Source: Dehalococcoidia bacterium (lineage in GTDB: Bacteria; Chloroflexota; Dehalococcoidia; Lucifugimonadales; SHYT01). Taken from it: a DNA stretch of 64,000 nt. The notes under the pieces were generated by a model. The model worked only from the letters and a program-made list of their open reading frames with translations. It did not search any database and had not been told where the DNA came from. Of this stretch, positions 1-8,087 are shown piece after piece. The stretch is taken from the NCBI GenBank assembly GCA_009692665.1, contig SHYT01000001.1:62001-126000 (forward strand), read 5' to 3'. Position 1 is the first letter of the stretch, and each line of letters begins with the position of its first letter. A program made the translations under genes and the position numbers.

Positions 1-374
1 GGCACAGCCCGGCGCAGCACAGCCTTCACACGGGCCAGCAGTTCCCGGGAGAAAAACGGCTTAATAACGTAGTCGTCCGCGCCAATCTCCAGGCCCCGCA
101 CACGGTCTTCGTCGCCGCCCTTGCCGGTTACCACAATAATGGGAACTTGAGAGAACTCGCGTATGCTGCGGCAGACGCTGAACCCGTCCATGCCCGGCAT
201 GGCAACGTCCAGCAACACCAGCGATGGAGGCGTCTCAGCTACAATCTGGATGGCTTGCGGCCCATCCTGCGCCGCTACCACCGTGTAGCCTTGCGTCTCA
301 AGGATGCTGCGTTCAAGCTTCAGGATACGCGACTCATCATCCACGGTCAGAATAGTGATACGTCCCTGGGTCAT
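1..374 (-). CDS. Response regulator, receiver domain (partial, runs off left edge)
   Basis: The reverse strand translates from ATG at 374 as MTQGRITILTVDDESRILKL..., a CheY-like receiver domain. The acidic pair is in TVDDES, the phospho-acceptor Asp is in LVLLDVAMPGMDG, the switch Thr is in VVTGKGG and the conserved Lys is in DDYVIKPF. The translation continues through RELLARVKAVLRRA, the usual join to an OmpR/PhoB-type winged-helix output domain, which lies outside the window. A ribosome binding site (GAGGAG, about 5 bases before ATG) supports the start. The family acts as a phosphorylation-controlled transcription regulator. No sensor kinase is visible. Family assignment is firm; the OmpR subclass is inferred from the linker. 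Confidence 0.9.
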   Translation of the reverse strand, partial: MTQGRITILTVDDESRILKLERSILETQGYTVVAAQDGPQAIQIVAETPPSLVLLDVAMPGMDGFSVCRSIREFSQVPIIVVTGKGGDEDRVRGLEIGADDYVIKPFFSRELLARVKAVLRRAV

Positions 375-573
375 GCTGCTCCTCAGAACCATGCTTTTGC
401 AGCGACGGACTTCTAGGGGCTTGATACTTTGCCGCATACTTCCACAGGAATTCCAGATCTATGTCAAGGTGTAAAACCGCAGCATGCAGTGCTACCACTC
501 CCGAACATACGAATGGACACGTTGTGGGGATTGGAAATCTTGTCGCTGTGCGAGCTATCAGGAGGAAGTCAAG

Positions 574-1542
574 CTAGCGAGTGCGCGGGTTCAGCACGTC
601 GTTGAGCGCGTCCCCCAGCAGATTCCACGCAAAGATGATAACCATGAGCACAATCACTGGGGGCAGAATGATCCATGGTTGGTTACGCAGAATGGTCAAG
701 TTCTGCCCTTCTCCAATCATTCTCCCAAGTGAAGGAATGGGCGGCTGGATGCCAATTCCCAAAAAGCTGAGCGTGGCCTCTGCAGCGGCAACAGACCCGA
801 AACCCAAGGACACGGCCACAATGATGGGCGGAAGCGCGTTGGGCAACAGATGCACAACCATGATGCGCCATACCGATGCACCTGAAGCCCTGGCTGCATC
901 CACAAATTGGGTCTCTTTGAGATAGAGGATTTGGCCACGCACCAGACGGGCCATACCCACCCAGCTAAAGGCTGCAAGGGCGCCAAAGACAACGAGATAG
1001 TCCACAATACCCCATCGGACAAGGCCGGTGATGCCAGTACTATCTTCAAAGTTACGGATCATGTCTAACACGCGAGGTCTGATGGTAGCCGCAATGATGA
1101 TCATAAGGAAGATGTGAGGGAACGCCATAAACACTTCGCCAACCCGTGAGATGAGGGTGTCCACCCACCGGCCATAGTAGCCCGCCAAGAGTCCCAGGAT
1201 GAGACCGATGAGCAAGGTTCCGGTGATAACGGATACAACTGTGAGGATGAGGCTGGTCCGCATGCTAAAGACGAGTCTGCTGAATATGTCCCGCCCAATG
1301 TAGTCCGTTCCCAAAAGATGCTGCGTGCTGGGCGCCTGGCGCACCTGTGTGACGTCCTGATGGTTGTAGTCGTAAGGGGCGATAACGTTTGCAAAGATGC
1401 CAGATGCATAAAGGATGGCGAGCAGGGCAATGGCAATGACTGCCTTAGGCCTTCTTAAAAGGCGGCGCGCGGCAATAGCCCAGAGGCCGCGATTTTGCGC
1501 CGGCTTGACGCCTAACGATTGTTCAGCTGGTGTAGTGGCCAC
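574..1542 (-). CDS. Peptide/nickel-type ABC transporter permease (DppC/OppC family)
   Basis: 322 aa with a GTG start. An N-terminal cytoplasmic segment leads into a first membrane helix (AVIAIALLAILYASGIFANV), then the periplasmic part with the family motif LGTDYIGRDIFSR. Further membrane helices follow, and the EAA loop that contacts the ATPase is visible (DAARASGASVWRIMVVHLLPN, around residues 217-237). The C-terminus ends in DALNDVLNPRTR, typical of DppC/OppC. It forms the inner-membrane channel with the upstream permease at 1550-2479; only 7 bases separate them, so they are co-transcribed. ATP-binding subunits are not in the window. Peptide is the likely substrate class, but the exact substrate cannot be read from the sequence. 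Confidence 0.93.
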   Translation of the reverse strand: MATTPAEQSLGVKPAQNRGLWAIAARRLLRRPKAVIAIALLAILYASGIFANVIAPYDYNHQDVTQVRQAPSTQHLLGTDYIGRDIFSRLVFSMRTSLILTVVSVITGTLLIGLILGLLAGYYGRWVDTLISRVGEVFMAFPHIFLMIIIAATIRPRVLDMIRNFEDSTGITGLVRWGIVDYLVVFGALAAFSWVGMARLVRGQILYLKETQFVDAARASGASVWRIMVVHLLPNALPPIIVAVSLGFGSVAAAEATLSFLGIGIQPPIPSLGRMIGEGQNLTILRNQPWIILPPVIVLMVIIFAWNLLGDALNDVLNPRTR

Positions 1543-1549
1543 CGCTCAC

Positions 1550-2479
1550 TTACCTGTACCTGATTCGCGGGTCAGCCACGGCGTAGAGGATGTCCGCAAT
1601 GAGATTGGCAACTACGAATGCGGTCGCGCCCATAAGCGTGGTGCCCATGACTACCGGGTAATCTCTCTGTGACACCGCCGTAAGAGCCAAGTTGCCAACC
1701 CCAGGAATGCCAAATAGCAGCTCAATGATGACTGCGCCTGAGACAAGCCCAGCCAAGGAGAGCCCTGCCGTCGTGATAATCGGGATGAGCGCATTACGGA
1801 GCACGTGGCGCGTCTGGACAACGAATTCAGGCAGGCCCTTTGACCGCGCTGTCCGGACGTAATCCTGGCTCACCACTTCCAAGGCACTTGCTCGGGTATA
1901 CCTAACGTAGACGGCCACTTCGGGCAGGCTCAGCACAAGCAGCGGCAAGACGATTGCCGGGTGGAAAAGTCCATACCAACCGCTTGCCGGAAACAAATGG
2001 AGCCGCAAAACAAAAACCAGGACGAGGAAGGGTGCTGTAAGGAACACAGGAAGGGCGTTGAAAAAAAGTGCGAAGCTGACCAGCGCAGTGTCAATCCATG
2101 TGCCTTGTTTGATAGCAGCCAACAGGCCAAGCGGAATCCCTATCAAAAGGCTGATGAGCAGTGCAGCACCCATGAGCTGCGCCGAGACAATAAGTTTGGG
2201 TTCGACAAGTTCCCAGACCGTTCTTCCGCGAAAGGAATAGCTCTCCCCTAAATCGCTATGCAGCGCCCTCCATACGTAGTCGCCGTACTGCACCAGGAAT
2301 GGACGGTCCAACCCCATCTGTTTGCGCTGCTGTGCCACCGCCTCCGGCGTGGCGCGCGTCCCCAGCCGCACTTCAGCCGGGTCTCCCGGGCCGTAGAAGC
2401 CCAGCGTGAACGTGATGAAGCTGACAATAAGCAAGAGGAACGGCAGCCACAGCAAGCGCCGGACGATGTAGACGCCCAT
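1550..2479 (-). CDS. Peptide/nickel-type ABC transporter permease (DppB/OppB family)
   Basis: 309 aa. It starts MGVYIVRRLLWLPFLLLIVSF, the family's first membrane helix, followed by the conserved GPGDPAEVRLG and QMGLDRPFLVQYGDYV segments. The EAA loop is visible as DYVRTARSKGLPEFVVQTRHVLRNAL, and the C-terminus ends ILYAVADPRIRYR as expected for DppB. The length matches the family. It pairs with the DppC-like permease just downstream and follows the lipoprotein binding protein, from which it is separated by a perfect stem-loop that could reduce permease expression relative to the binding protein. Assignment of family is firm; substrate is inferred. Confidence 0.93.
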   Translation of the reverse strand: MGVYIVRRLLWLPFLLLIVSFITFTLGFYGPGDPAEVRLGTRATPEAVAQQRKQMGLDRPFLVQYGDYVWRALHSDLGESYSFRGRTVWELVEPKLIVSAQLMGAALLISLLIGIPLGLLAAIKQGTWIDTALVSFALFFNALPVFLTAPFLVLVFVLRLHLFPASGWYGLFHPAIVLPLLVLSLPEVAVYVRYTRASALEVVSQDYVRTARSKGLPEFVVQTRHVLRNALIPIITTAGLSLAGLVSGAVIIELLFGIPGVGNLALTAVSQRDYPVVMGTTLMGATAFVVANLIADILYAVADPRIRYR

Positions 2480-2540
2480 TGGCCTCCTTAATCCACCACA
2501 CGGCTGTGCTTACAGGTAGCGCGCACTGGATGTGATGCTT

Positions 2541-2577
2541 GGAAGAAAGTCTGCCGATACCTGGCAGACTTTCTTCC
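2541..2577 (-). terminator. 15-bp perfect stem-loop between binding-protein and permease genes
   Basis: Positions 2541-2555 and 2563-2577 are perfect reverse complements around a 7-base loop. The hairpin sits just after the stop of the solute-binding gene and before the permease start at 2479. There is no obvious U-run on the minus strand, so it may act as an mRNA stabiliser or partial attenuator rather than a full terminator. Confidence 0.6.
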
Positions 2578-2589
2578 GGCGTGCGTGGG

Positions 2590-4248
2590 TTAGTCCTTCC
2601 ACACAGCGCGCAAGTTGGGCACAATCAGTGGCGAAACTTTGAAACCGTGAACGTTCGATTTGACCAGTAGCACGGCCTCGCTGCTGAACCACAGCGGCAC
2701 CCACACCGCGTCGTTGATGACCATCTGCTCAGCCTGCTGATACAGTACGGCGCGCTTATTAAAGTCCGGCTCCGTGCGTGCTGCCACCAGCAGCTTATCT
2801 ACCTCGGAGTTGGCGTACCCGTTGTGGTTCAGCTCGCTCTGCGAGTTGAAGAGCACGTCCAAGAAGTTGTGTGGGTCAGGGTAGTCCGCCTGCCAGCCCA
2901 GCCCGGCGAACATCTGGAACTTTCGCGCGTTCAGGTCTTGCAGGAATGTGGCCCACTCTACCTGCTGCATCTCCACGTTCACGCCCAGCGTCTGCTTCCA
3001 CATTTCAATGATGACTTCCAAGTCTAGGCCAAGCCCTCCACCCGTGCCCGGTACGGTGAGCACAATACGCGGGATATTGTTGGCGTACTTGGACTCGGAC
3101 AGGAGCTGCTTCGCCTTCTGGGCGTTGAATGCCAGCGGCTGGATCTTGCCGCTGTACCCTGGGAACCCTGGTGGCAGAATGCTGTCCGCAGGCACCACCA
3201 AGTTTGCCAACACTTGATCCGCAATGAGTTTCTTGTTCACGGCGTAATTCAGCGCCTGGCGGAACTTTACGTCGTCAAACGGCGCCACGCTGGCGTTGAA
3301 GCCAATGTAGCTGATGTCAAATCCAGGAGGCACGCTGACCACGTCCTTGTGCAGCGGGTCCTTGACGTCCCGCACACGGTCAAGGTCAGCCAGGCCAACG
3401 CCCGTCAGATCAATTTCGTTGTTCTCATACATCGCCATCGGCGAGCCGCCGCGCAGCAGGTAGACGACTTGGTCCAGCTTGGCAGGTTCCTTGTAGAAGT
3501 TGGGGTTGCGCTCCAGCACCAGCTGGTCACCAATACGGTACGACTTCAGCTTGAAGGGGCCAGTGCCATTGGGCTGTTTGGTCCAGTTCCGGCTCATCTG
3601 CTCAATGTTGTTCTTGTCGACGATAAATGCCGTGGGATACGTGAGCATGGCCAGGAAGTACGCTGTTGGCTGCTTTGTCGTGATCTGTATGGTGGAGTTG
3701 TCAATGACCTTCACGCCGCTAAGTTCATTCGCCTTGCCCTGGATACGGTCGCGGGCTCCCATGATCTCGCCAAGGTATGTGTCCGCGAAGGGGGAGAACA
3801 GCTTAGGGTCTGTGGCGCGCTCCAGCGAGTACTTCACGTCCTGTGCGGTCACCTGCCTCCCGTCATGGAACTTGGCGTTCTTGCGCAGGAAGAAGGTGTA
3901 GACCGTATTGTCCTTGTTGACTTCCCATCGCTCCGCAACGTCTGGCTCCAGCTTCAGGTCTGGCGTAATAGTCACCAGGCCGCTGAAGATTTCCACGACG
4001 TACATTGCCGAGGTGGTGTCACCAGTCAGGTGGGGGTCAAGCGTTGGCGGGTCTGCCCCAAGCCGCTTGAACACGCCGCCCTGTGTACCGCCCGTGGAAG
4101 GCGCCGGAGTCGCCGTCTTCCCCGCGGCCGCTGGAGACGGGGTTGCGCTCGGTCCCGCAGGCGGCGCGTCCTTGCTGCCGCACGCCGTCAGAAAGATGCT
4201 CAGTACAACAAGTGCGCTGACGAATGCAGACAATGTCCTCTTTACCAT
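2590..4248 (-). CDS. Extracellular solute-binding protein family 5 (oligopeptide-binding lipoprotein)
   Basis: 552 aa. The N-terminus has a lipoprotein signal peptide with lipobox LTAC (Cys 23), then a Pro/Ala/Thr linker. The mature part shows the SBP_bac_5 hallmarks: LGADPPTLDPHL, ERWEVNKDNTVYTFFLRKNAKFHDG (the family signature) and later QALNYAVNKKLIADQVL and VNVEMQQVEWATFLQDL. It would be anchored on the outer face of the membrane and deliver peptides to the DppB/DppC-type permeases encoded next. An RBS (GGAGG-like, GAGGGGCAGC) precedes ATG at 4248. It follows prfB by only 26 bases. Family is firm; ligand is unknown. Confidence 0.93.
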   Translation of the reverse strand: MVKRTLSAFVSALVVLSIFLTACGSKDAPPAGPSATPSPAAAGKTATPAPSTGGTQGGVFKRLGADPPTLDPHLTGDTTSAMYVVEIFSGLVTITPDLKLEPDVAERWEVNKDNTVYTFFLRKNAKFHDGRQVTAQDVKYSLERATDPKLFSPFADTYLGEIMGARDRIQGKANELSGVKVIDNSTIQITTKQPTAYFLAMLTYPTAFIVDKNNIEQMSRNWTKQPNGTGPFKLKSYRIGDQLVLERNPNFYKEPAKLDQVVYLLRGGSPMAMYENNEIDLTGVGLADLDRVRDVKDPLHKDVVSVPPGFDISYIGFNASVAPFDDVKFRQALNYAVNKKLIADQVLANLVVPADSILPPGFPGYSGKIQPLAFNAQKAKQLLSESKYANNIPRIVLTVPGTGGGLGLDLEVIIEMWKQTLGVNVEMQQVEWATFLQDLNARKFQMFAGLGWQADYPDPHNFLDVLFNSQSELNHNGYANSEVDKLLVAARTEPDFNKRAVLYQQAEQMVINDAVWVPLWFSSEAVLLVKSNVHGFKVSPLIVPNLRAVWKD

Positions 4249-4274
4249 GCTGCCCCTCCTACAAACACTTGCGA

Positions 4275-5427
4275 TTATAGCGCATCATTCCCGTCTGGCT
4301 GATGGTTTCCGTGCGGATTGTCACCTCTCCCGCCGCCGACCTGGCTCAGCAGGTACGCTTTAAGAACATGTTCAAGCCCGCCGTCCAACACCTCTTGCGG
4401 GTTATGACTCTCGTATCCCGTGCGGTGGTCCTTCACTAGCTTATACGGATGAAGGACATAGCTTCGGATTTGGTTGCCCCATTCCGCGGACACGTGCGCG
4501 CCTTTCACTTGGGCCATCTCTTCGGCGCGCCTCTGCTCCTCCAGCGCTATCAAGCGGGCCTTCAAAATCTTCATGGCGGTCTCTCGATTCTGCCGCTGTG
4601 ACCGCTCGTTTTGGCAAGTCACTACAATGCCGCTGGGAATGTGGACAATGCGGACGGCAGTGGAGTTCTTCTGGACATTCTGGCCGCCCGCGCCGCTGGC
4701 ACGGAACACATCCATGCGGATATCATCGTCGCCGATGATGACTTCCGTGTTTCCTTCGGCTTCCGGCAGCACCTCAGCCAGCGCGAATGACGTGTGCCGC
4801 GCATGCGCGGAGTCAAACGGCGAGAGGCGCACCAGGCGGTGTACGCCCTTTTCGCCCTTCAGCCAGCCATAGGCGTCCGGGCCTGAAATCTCTATCGTGG
4901 CGCTCTTAATCCCCGCCTCCTCACCCTTGGACTCATCCAGAATGGCAGCCTTGTAGCCGTTCTGCTCAGCCCAGCGCAGGTACATCCGCAGCAGCATCTC
5001 CGCCCAGTCCTGCGAGTCTGTCCCCCCTGCGCCTGCATGGAGGGCGACAATCGCGTTCCGCGAGTCGTACGGCCCGGACAAGATAAGCTGGAACTCAAGC
5101 TGGTCGAGCTTCTGTTCCAGCGCGGCGCTATCCCGTTCCAGATCAGCCGCTAGCGACTGGTCACTTTCGTTTGCTGCAAGTGCGGCAAGCTCAATAAGCG
5201 ATGCAACATCTTTGCTCAGTGTGCGCCAGGTCTGTACCTCGTTCTGAAGCTGGGAAAGCCGCTGCATCAGGCCTTGCGCCTTCTGCGGGTCATCCCATAA
5301 GTCAGGCATTGCAGCGCGTGTTCGCAGGTCTCGCAGCGCTTGCTCTTTTGCAGCCAGGTCAAAGACGGCCCGTCAGCGTGGCAATACGGGCCTCAAGCGT
5401 CTGGAGGCGGTTGCTGAGTTGTTGCAT
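4275..5427 (-). CDS. prfB: Peptide chain release factor 2, with programmed +1 frameshift
   Basis: RF2 ends translation at UGA and UAA. Translation starts at ATG 5427 (GGAG 7 bases upstream) and reads MQQLSNRLQTLEARIATLTGRL to an in-frame TGA at 5359-5361. The slippery sequence CTT TGA C (5358-5364) is the known prfB autoregulatory site. Skipping one base gives DLAAKEQALRDL... and joins the 344-aa downstream frame, for a full product of about 383 aa. Diagnostic motifs are SPF (in VRLSPFDSAH), which reads the stop codon, and GGQ (in RASGAGGQNVQ), which triggers peptide release. The usual strong internal Shine-Dalgarno before the shift site is weak here (only ACGGGC). Confidence in gene and mechanism is high. 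Confidence 0.96.
5358..5364 (-). promoter_or_regulatory. prfB programmed +1 frameshift site
   Basis: Reading the minus strand, codon 22 is CTT followed by TGA and C. In bacterial prfB this pauses RF2-limited ribosomes, which then slip forward one base. When RF2 is plentiful, translation stops, giving negative feedback. Both flanking frames translate into recognisable RF2. Confidence 0.93.
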
Positions 5428-5662
5428 AGTTGCACTCCATGTATGAAGTCTAGAATTAATAGTAATGCTCACGGGGGAGTTGGGCTAGGGAGTAAGGACG
5501 GAAACACTGTGCGCGAAGTGAAGATACGACTAGGCGCCAAAGCCCGTTGATGGTCTGGTACTCATCAGGGTCAGATAATGACGAGAAAGAGCATAAGCCA
5601 AAATCCATACCGCTCCTGCACCATGCGCGGGATAGTTGCGCCGTGCATGGGGTCTGCGAGCG

Positions 5663-5692
5663 TTGACAGTATGTGCGCCCTCGACATACCAT
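5663..5692 (+). promoter_or_regulatory. Probable promoter for tRNA-Phe
   Basis: TTGACA at 5663-5668 is a perfect -35 box. An 18-base spacer leads to TACCAT at 5687-5692, a partial -10 match. The tRNA begins about 30 bases downstream. Confidence 0.55.
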
Positions 5693-5724
5693 ATGCAGGT
5701 TCCGCTTACGGTCAACGGTGCAAC

Positions 5725-5799
5725 GCCGAGGTAGCTCAGTGGTAGAGCAGTGGACTGAAAATCCGCGTGTCACAAGTTCGACTCTTGTCCTCGGCACCA
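5725..5799 (+). tRNA. tRNA-Phe (GAA)
   Basis: Cloverleaf: acceptor GCCGAGG/CCTCGGC, D arm GCTC/GAGC, anticodon stem GTGGA/TCCGC with loop CTGAAAA (anticodon GAA), T arm ACAAG/CTTGT with TTCGACT loop. The 3' CCA is encoded. Confidence 0.97.
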
Positions 5800-5815
5800 G
5801 TTCATGGAGCCACGG

Positions 5816-5849
5816 AAAGGCCCCGGAGACAGCAACCTCCGGGGCCTTT
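5816..5849 (+). terminator. Rho-independent terminator after tRNA-Phe
   Basis: 13-bp perfect stem (5816-5828 with 5837-5849), GC-rich core, ending in a run of T. Confidence 0.85.
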
Positions 5850-5880
5850 TGACACGTGGATGGGCTCTCGCGGCCACGTC

Positions 5881-5917
5881 AATAAGAGCGCCCCGACTTC
5901 GTCGGGGCGCTCTTATT
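5881..5917. terminator. 17-bp perfect hairpin, bidirectional terminator-like
   Basis: 5881-5897 pairs perfectly with 5901-5917 around a 3-base loop; the outer bases are A/T-rich on both sides (AATAAG...CTTATT). No gene ends immediately beside it, so its partner transcript is unclear. It lies between tRNA-Phe and tRNA-Gly. Confidence 0.7.
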
Positions 5918-5998
5918 GTCCGCATACCTGACATGGCATTGAAGCACCTGCGCTTGACCGTTACCGCCTGCCACCCTACAATAACTGAGCTATTACGG

Positions 5999-6073
5999 GC
6001 GGAAGTAGTTCAGTGGTAGAACGCCTCCTTGCCAAGGAGGAGGTCGGGAGTTCGAGCCTCCTCTTCCGCTCCA
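5999..6073 (+). tRNA. tRNA-Gly (GCC)
   Basis: Acceptor GCGGAAG/CTTCCGC, D arm GTTC/GAAC, anticodon stem CCTCC/GGAGG with loop TTGCCAA (anticodon GCC), T loop TTCGAGC, encoded CCA. Confidence 0.97.
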
Positions 6074-6084
6074 TTTTTTCATCT

Positions 6085-6167
6085 GGCGAAGTGGCGGAAC
6101 GGCAGACGCGACGGTCTCAAAAACCGTTGAGCGCAAGCTCATGTGGGTTCGATCCCCTCCTTCGCCA
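6085..6167 (+). tRNA. tRNA-Leu (CAA)
   Basis: Class II tRNA: acceptor GGCGAAG/CTTCGCC, anticodon stem ACGGT/ACCGT with loop CTCAAAA (anticodon CAA), and a long variable arm TGAGC-GCAA-GCTCA. The T stem GTGGG/CCCTC has a T-T mismatch at its second pair (6144 and 6158). CCA is not encoded, unlike the two neighbouring tRNAs. Confidence 0.93.
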
Positions 6168-6184
6168 CACCGTATTAGACGCAG

Positions 6185-6221
6185 AAACGGCCCCTGAGTG
6201 TTACAAGCTCAGGGGCCGTTT
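6185..6221 (+). terminator. Terminator after tRNA-Leu
   Basis: 14-bp perfect stem, 6185-6198 with 6208-6221, ending GCCGTTTGTTGT. Confidence 0.85.
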
Positions 6222-6243
6222 GTTGTGAAATGCTACCCGTTTG

Positions 6244-6358
6244 CTACCCAACTGGTTGGGGCATGATCTCCTTATATGCCTCGTCCCGCTTGTCCGCCAG
6301 TTCTTTCTTGGTTTCGTCCAGCAGGTGGCTGGTAATAGTCGCCAACCGGCTGAACCTG
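6244..6358 (-). pseudogene. C-terminal gene remnant beside tRNA-Leu (possibly integrase)
   Basis: The minus strand reads FSRLATITSHLLDETKKELADK... and ends EIMPQPVG before a TAG at 6244-6246. No start and no upstream domain exist in this frame. Its place directly after a tRNA gene, and the GTAGCAAACGGGTAGC string that follows its stop, are what one would expect of a decayed tRNA-targeting tyrosine integrase. No catalytic residue remains, so this identity is only a guess. Confidence 0.35.
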
Positions 6359-6403
6359 ACGCATCAACGGCACAACGATAACCGAGCGTAGGCGGGCGTA
6401 TCG

Positions 6404-6600
6404 CTATGGATGCAGCCCGCTGAGTTCGTTCACCTCAAGGGCACTCAGTGCACGATTGAAGATCCTTATTTCGTCCATTCTCCCGTTGAAAAAGAATCCC
6501 CGTGTGTCGGTCGACGATGTTCCGGTGGGTTCCGCACCTCGTCGGCCAAATTTCAGCGTCGCGTCGGAATCCAGGTTGATACTCGCCGACGCTGAGCCGA
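6404..6600 (-). pseudogene. LamG/concanavalin-like domain C-terminal remnant
   Basis: The minus strand encodes INLDSDATLKFGRR... and GFFFNGRMDEIRIFNRALSA LEVNEL, the characteristic last strands of a LamG-type (concanavalin A-like) domain. Such domains are found on large secreted surface proteins. Only about 60 residues survive. Upstream, the frame runs into a GC-rich hairpin repeat (6600-6720) with no LamG similarity, so the rest of the gene is lost. Confidence 0.6.
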
Positions 6601-6712
6601 GTCCCTCTCCAGCAGGTCGTAGACCCTTCGCCGAAGCCGAAGGGGTGTTACCCGACATGGCCCCAGGTAGGGCGAAGCCGAATGGGGAGAGGTTGGCGGG
6701 GGGACGGGGAGG
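6598..6712. repeat. Intergenic GC-rich palindromic repeat (REP-like)
   Basis: The stretch begins CCCTCTCC and ends GGGGAGAGG, with internal CCTTCGCC/GGCGAAGG-type inverted pieces (TTCGCCGAAGCCGAAGG, GGGCGAAGCCGAATGG). No plausible protein is encoded. It interrupts the LamG remnant. Confidence 0.45.
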
Positions 6713-6856
6713 CGTTCGCAACCCTGCTCAGAGCCCCAACAGCGCCCGCCGAGGCAACACCAATCTCGACAGCCGGCATGCCGCCAAGCACTATCCGACT
6801 GCTTACAGTAGAGATGACCCAAGTCATTCGGGGTGTTACCAAGATGGCCTTTAGGA

Positions 6857-7045
6857 CATTCGTGGGAGCACGGGAGATTGCATGCAGCCAGCCCACCAGC
6901 AAGCTCGAAGACAAAAATAGTGGGTAATTGTGGATAAATGTTGACAATTGCTGGTGCGTTTCGTCTGAAAAGTAGGTGGGGAGCTGGTCGGAAACTGGTT
7001 GAAAGCTGGCAGGGATAGCGGCAGCAAATTGGCAGACAGGGACCC
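6857..7045 (+). repeat. 189-bp repeat, copy A (inverted partner at 19795-19983)
   Basis: About 96 percent identical by eye (7 differences counted) to the reverse complement of 19795-19983. Sequence similarity stops sharply on both sides. Each copy contains the string TGTGGATAA/TTATCCACA, the consensus DnaA box (here 6929-6937). No conserved open reading frame explains it. Confidence 0.85.
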
Positions 7046-7185
7046 ACCACCGGAGATTCTGGAATAAAGCTGTCTTGCGGCTGGTTACTATTTTTCAGAT
7101 GTACGGTTCTACTTCTCCTTCCTCAGAATTGCTAAGAGGCGTGGGCTACAATGAGCACCAGGAAGCAGGACGGAGCCAGCACAGC

Positions 7186-7959
7186 ATGATTTTTCATATC
7201 GTCACACTTTTCCCTGCGATGCTTGGGGGCGTCCTGTCGCATAGCATCCTAAAGCGAGCGCAGGATGCCGGCCGCTTGCAGGTGAGGCTGTATGACCTAC
7301 GGAGCTTCACGCATGACAAGCATCATGTGGTGGACGATACGCTATATGGCGGCGCGCCTGGAATGCTTCTGAAAGCCCCGCCGTTCTTTGAGGCGGTGGA
7401 TGCGGTGCGTGCGGACGTAACGTCGCGGCGGGGAGATGATGCAGCAAAGGCGCTGCGTGTTGTGCTGACCGCGCCGAGCGGACGGCCGTTCAACCAGCGT
7501 GTGGCGGAGGAGCTAGCGCGGGACGAGGAACTGGCCATCTTGTGCGGGCACTATGAAGGTGTGGACGCGCGGGTGGAGCAAGCGCTGGCCACGGAGGTGA
7601 TCAGCATCGGCGACTTTGTCTTGACGGGCGGCGAGCTGCCCGCGCTGGTGATACTGGACGCCGTGGCGCGGCTGCAGCCCGGTGTGCTGCACGACATCGG
7701 GTCCGCGCAGGACGATTCGTTTACGACGAGGTTGCTCCAGGAGCCCCAGTACACGCGGCCACCAGAGTATCGCGGGATGCAAGTGCCGGAGGCGCTGCTC
7801 TCTGGCAACCACGCGGAGCTGGCCAAGTGGCGCCGCCGTGAGGCGCTGCTGCGGACACTGCGGCTCCGGCCGGACTTGCTTGCGCTGGCGGATGTATCAG
7901 ACAAAGAGCGCGCCTGGCTGGAAGAGCAGGGATGGTTGGCCTCTGGGCCGGATTCATAG
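7186..7959 (+). CDS. trmD: tRNA (guanine-N1-)-methyltransferase
   Basis: TrmD methylates G37 next to the anticodon, preventing +1 frameshifting. The reading frame is open further upstream, but the family starts MIFHIVTLFPAML at ATG 7186, with GGAG 10 bases before. The resulting 257 aa fits the family. Visible motifs of the trefoil-knot SAM fold: VDDTLYGGAPGMLLKAPP, CGHYEGVDARVE, and EVISIGDFVLTGGELPALV. The C-terminal part with GNHAELAKWRRREALLRT is also conserved. It stands about 130 bases before mutS on the same strand, without the usual rimM/rplS neighbours. Confidence 0.95.
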   Translation: MIFHIVTLFPAMLGGVLSHSILKRAQDAGRLQVRLYDLRSFTHDKHHVVDDTLYGGAPGMLLKAPPFFEAVDAVRADVTSRRGDDAAKALRVVLTAPSGRPFNQRVAEELARDEELAILCGHYEGVDARVEQALATEVISIGDFVLTGGELPALVILDAVARLQPGVLHDIGSAQDDSFTTRLLQEPQYTRPPEYRGMQVPEALLSGNHAELAKWRRREALLRTLRLRPDLLALADVSDKERAWLEEQGWLASGPDS

Positions 7960-8087
7960 ATCGAGACGTAGGACATCTGGCGGTTTACTCCTCCGGCTAG
8001 TGGCAATGAGTGCTTGCGTCTTCAGCCCTCGCTGCCGCACTATAGAGCCGTTCTCAGCGGCACAAACACCGTGTGGCGAAGGTTTGC

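Noticed and set aside
3214-4302. 362-aa open frame on the plus strand
   Set aside because: Fully antisense to the peptide-binding lipoprotein gene, with no recognisable motif; a by-product of GC-rich codon use.
5456-5797. 113-aa minus-strand open frame upstream of prfB
   Set aside because: It runs through the tRNA-Phe gene and its promoter and has no family resemblance.
6244-7045. Intact prophage or integrative element at tRNA-Leu
   Set aside because: Only short fragments remain; no complete integrase, structural or replication gene and no visible attachment-site duplication in the window.
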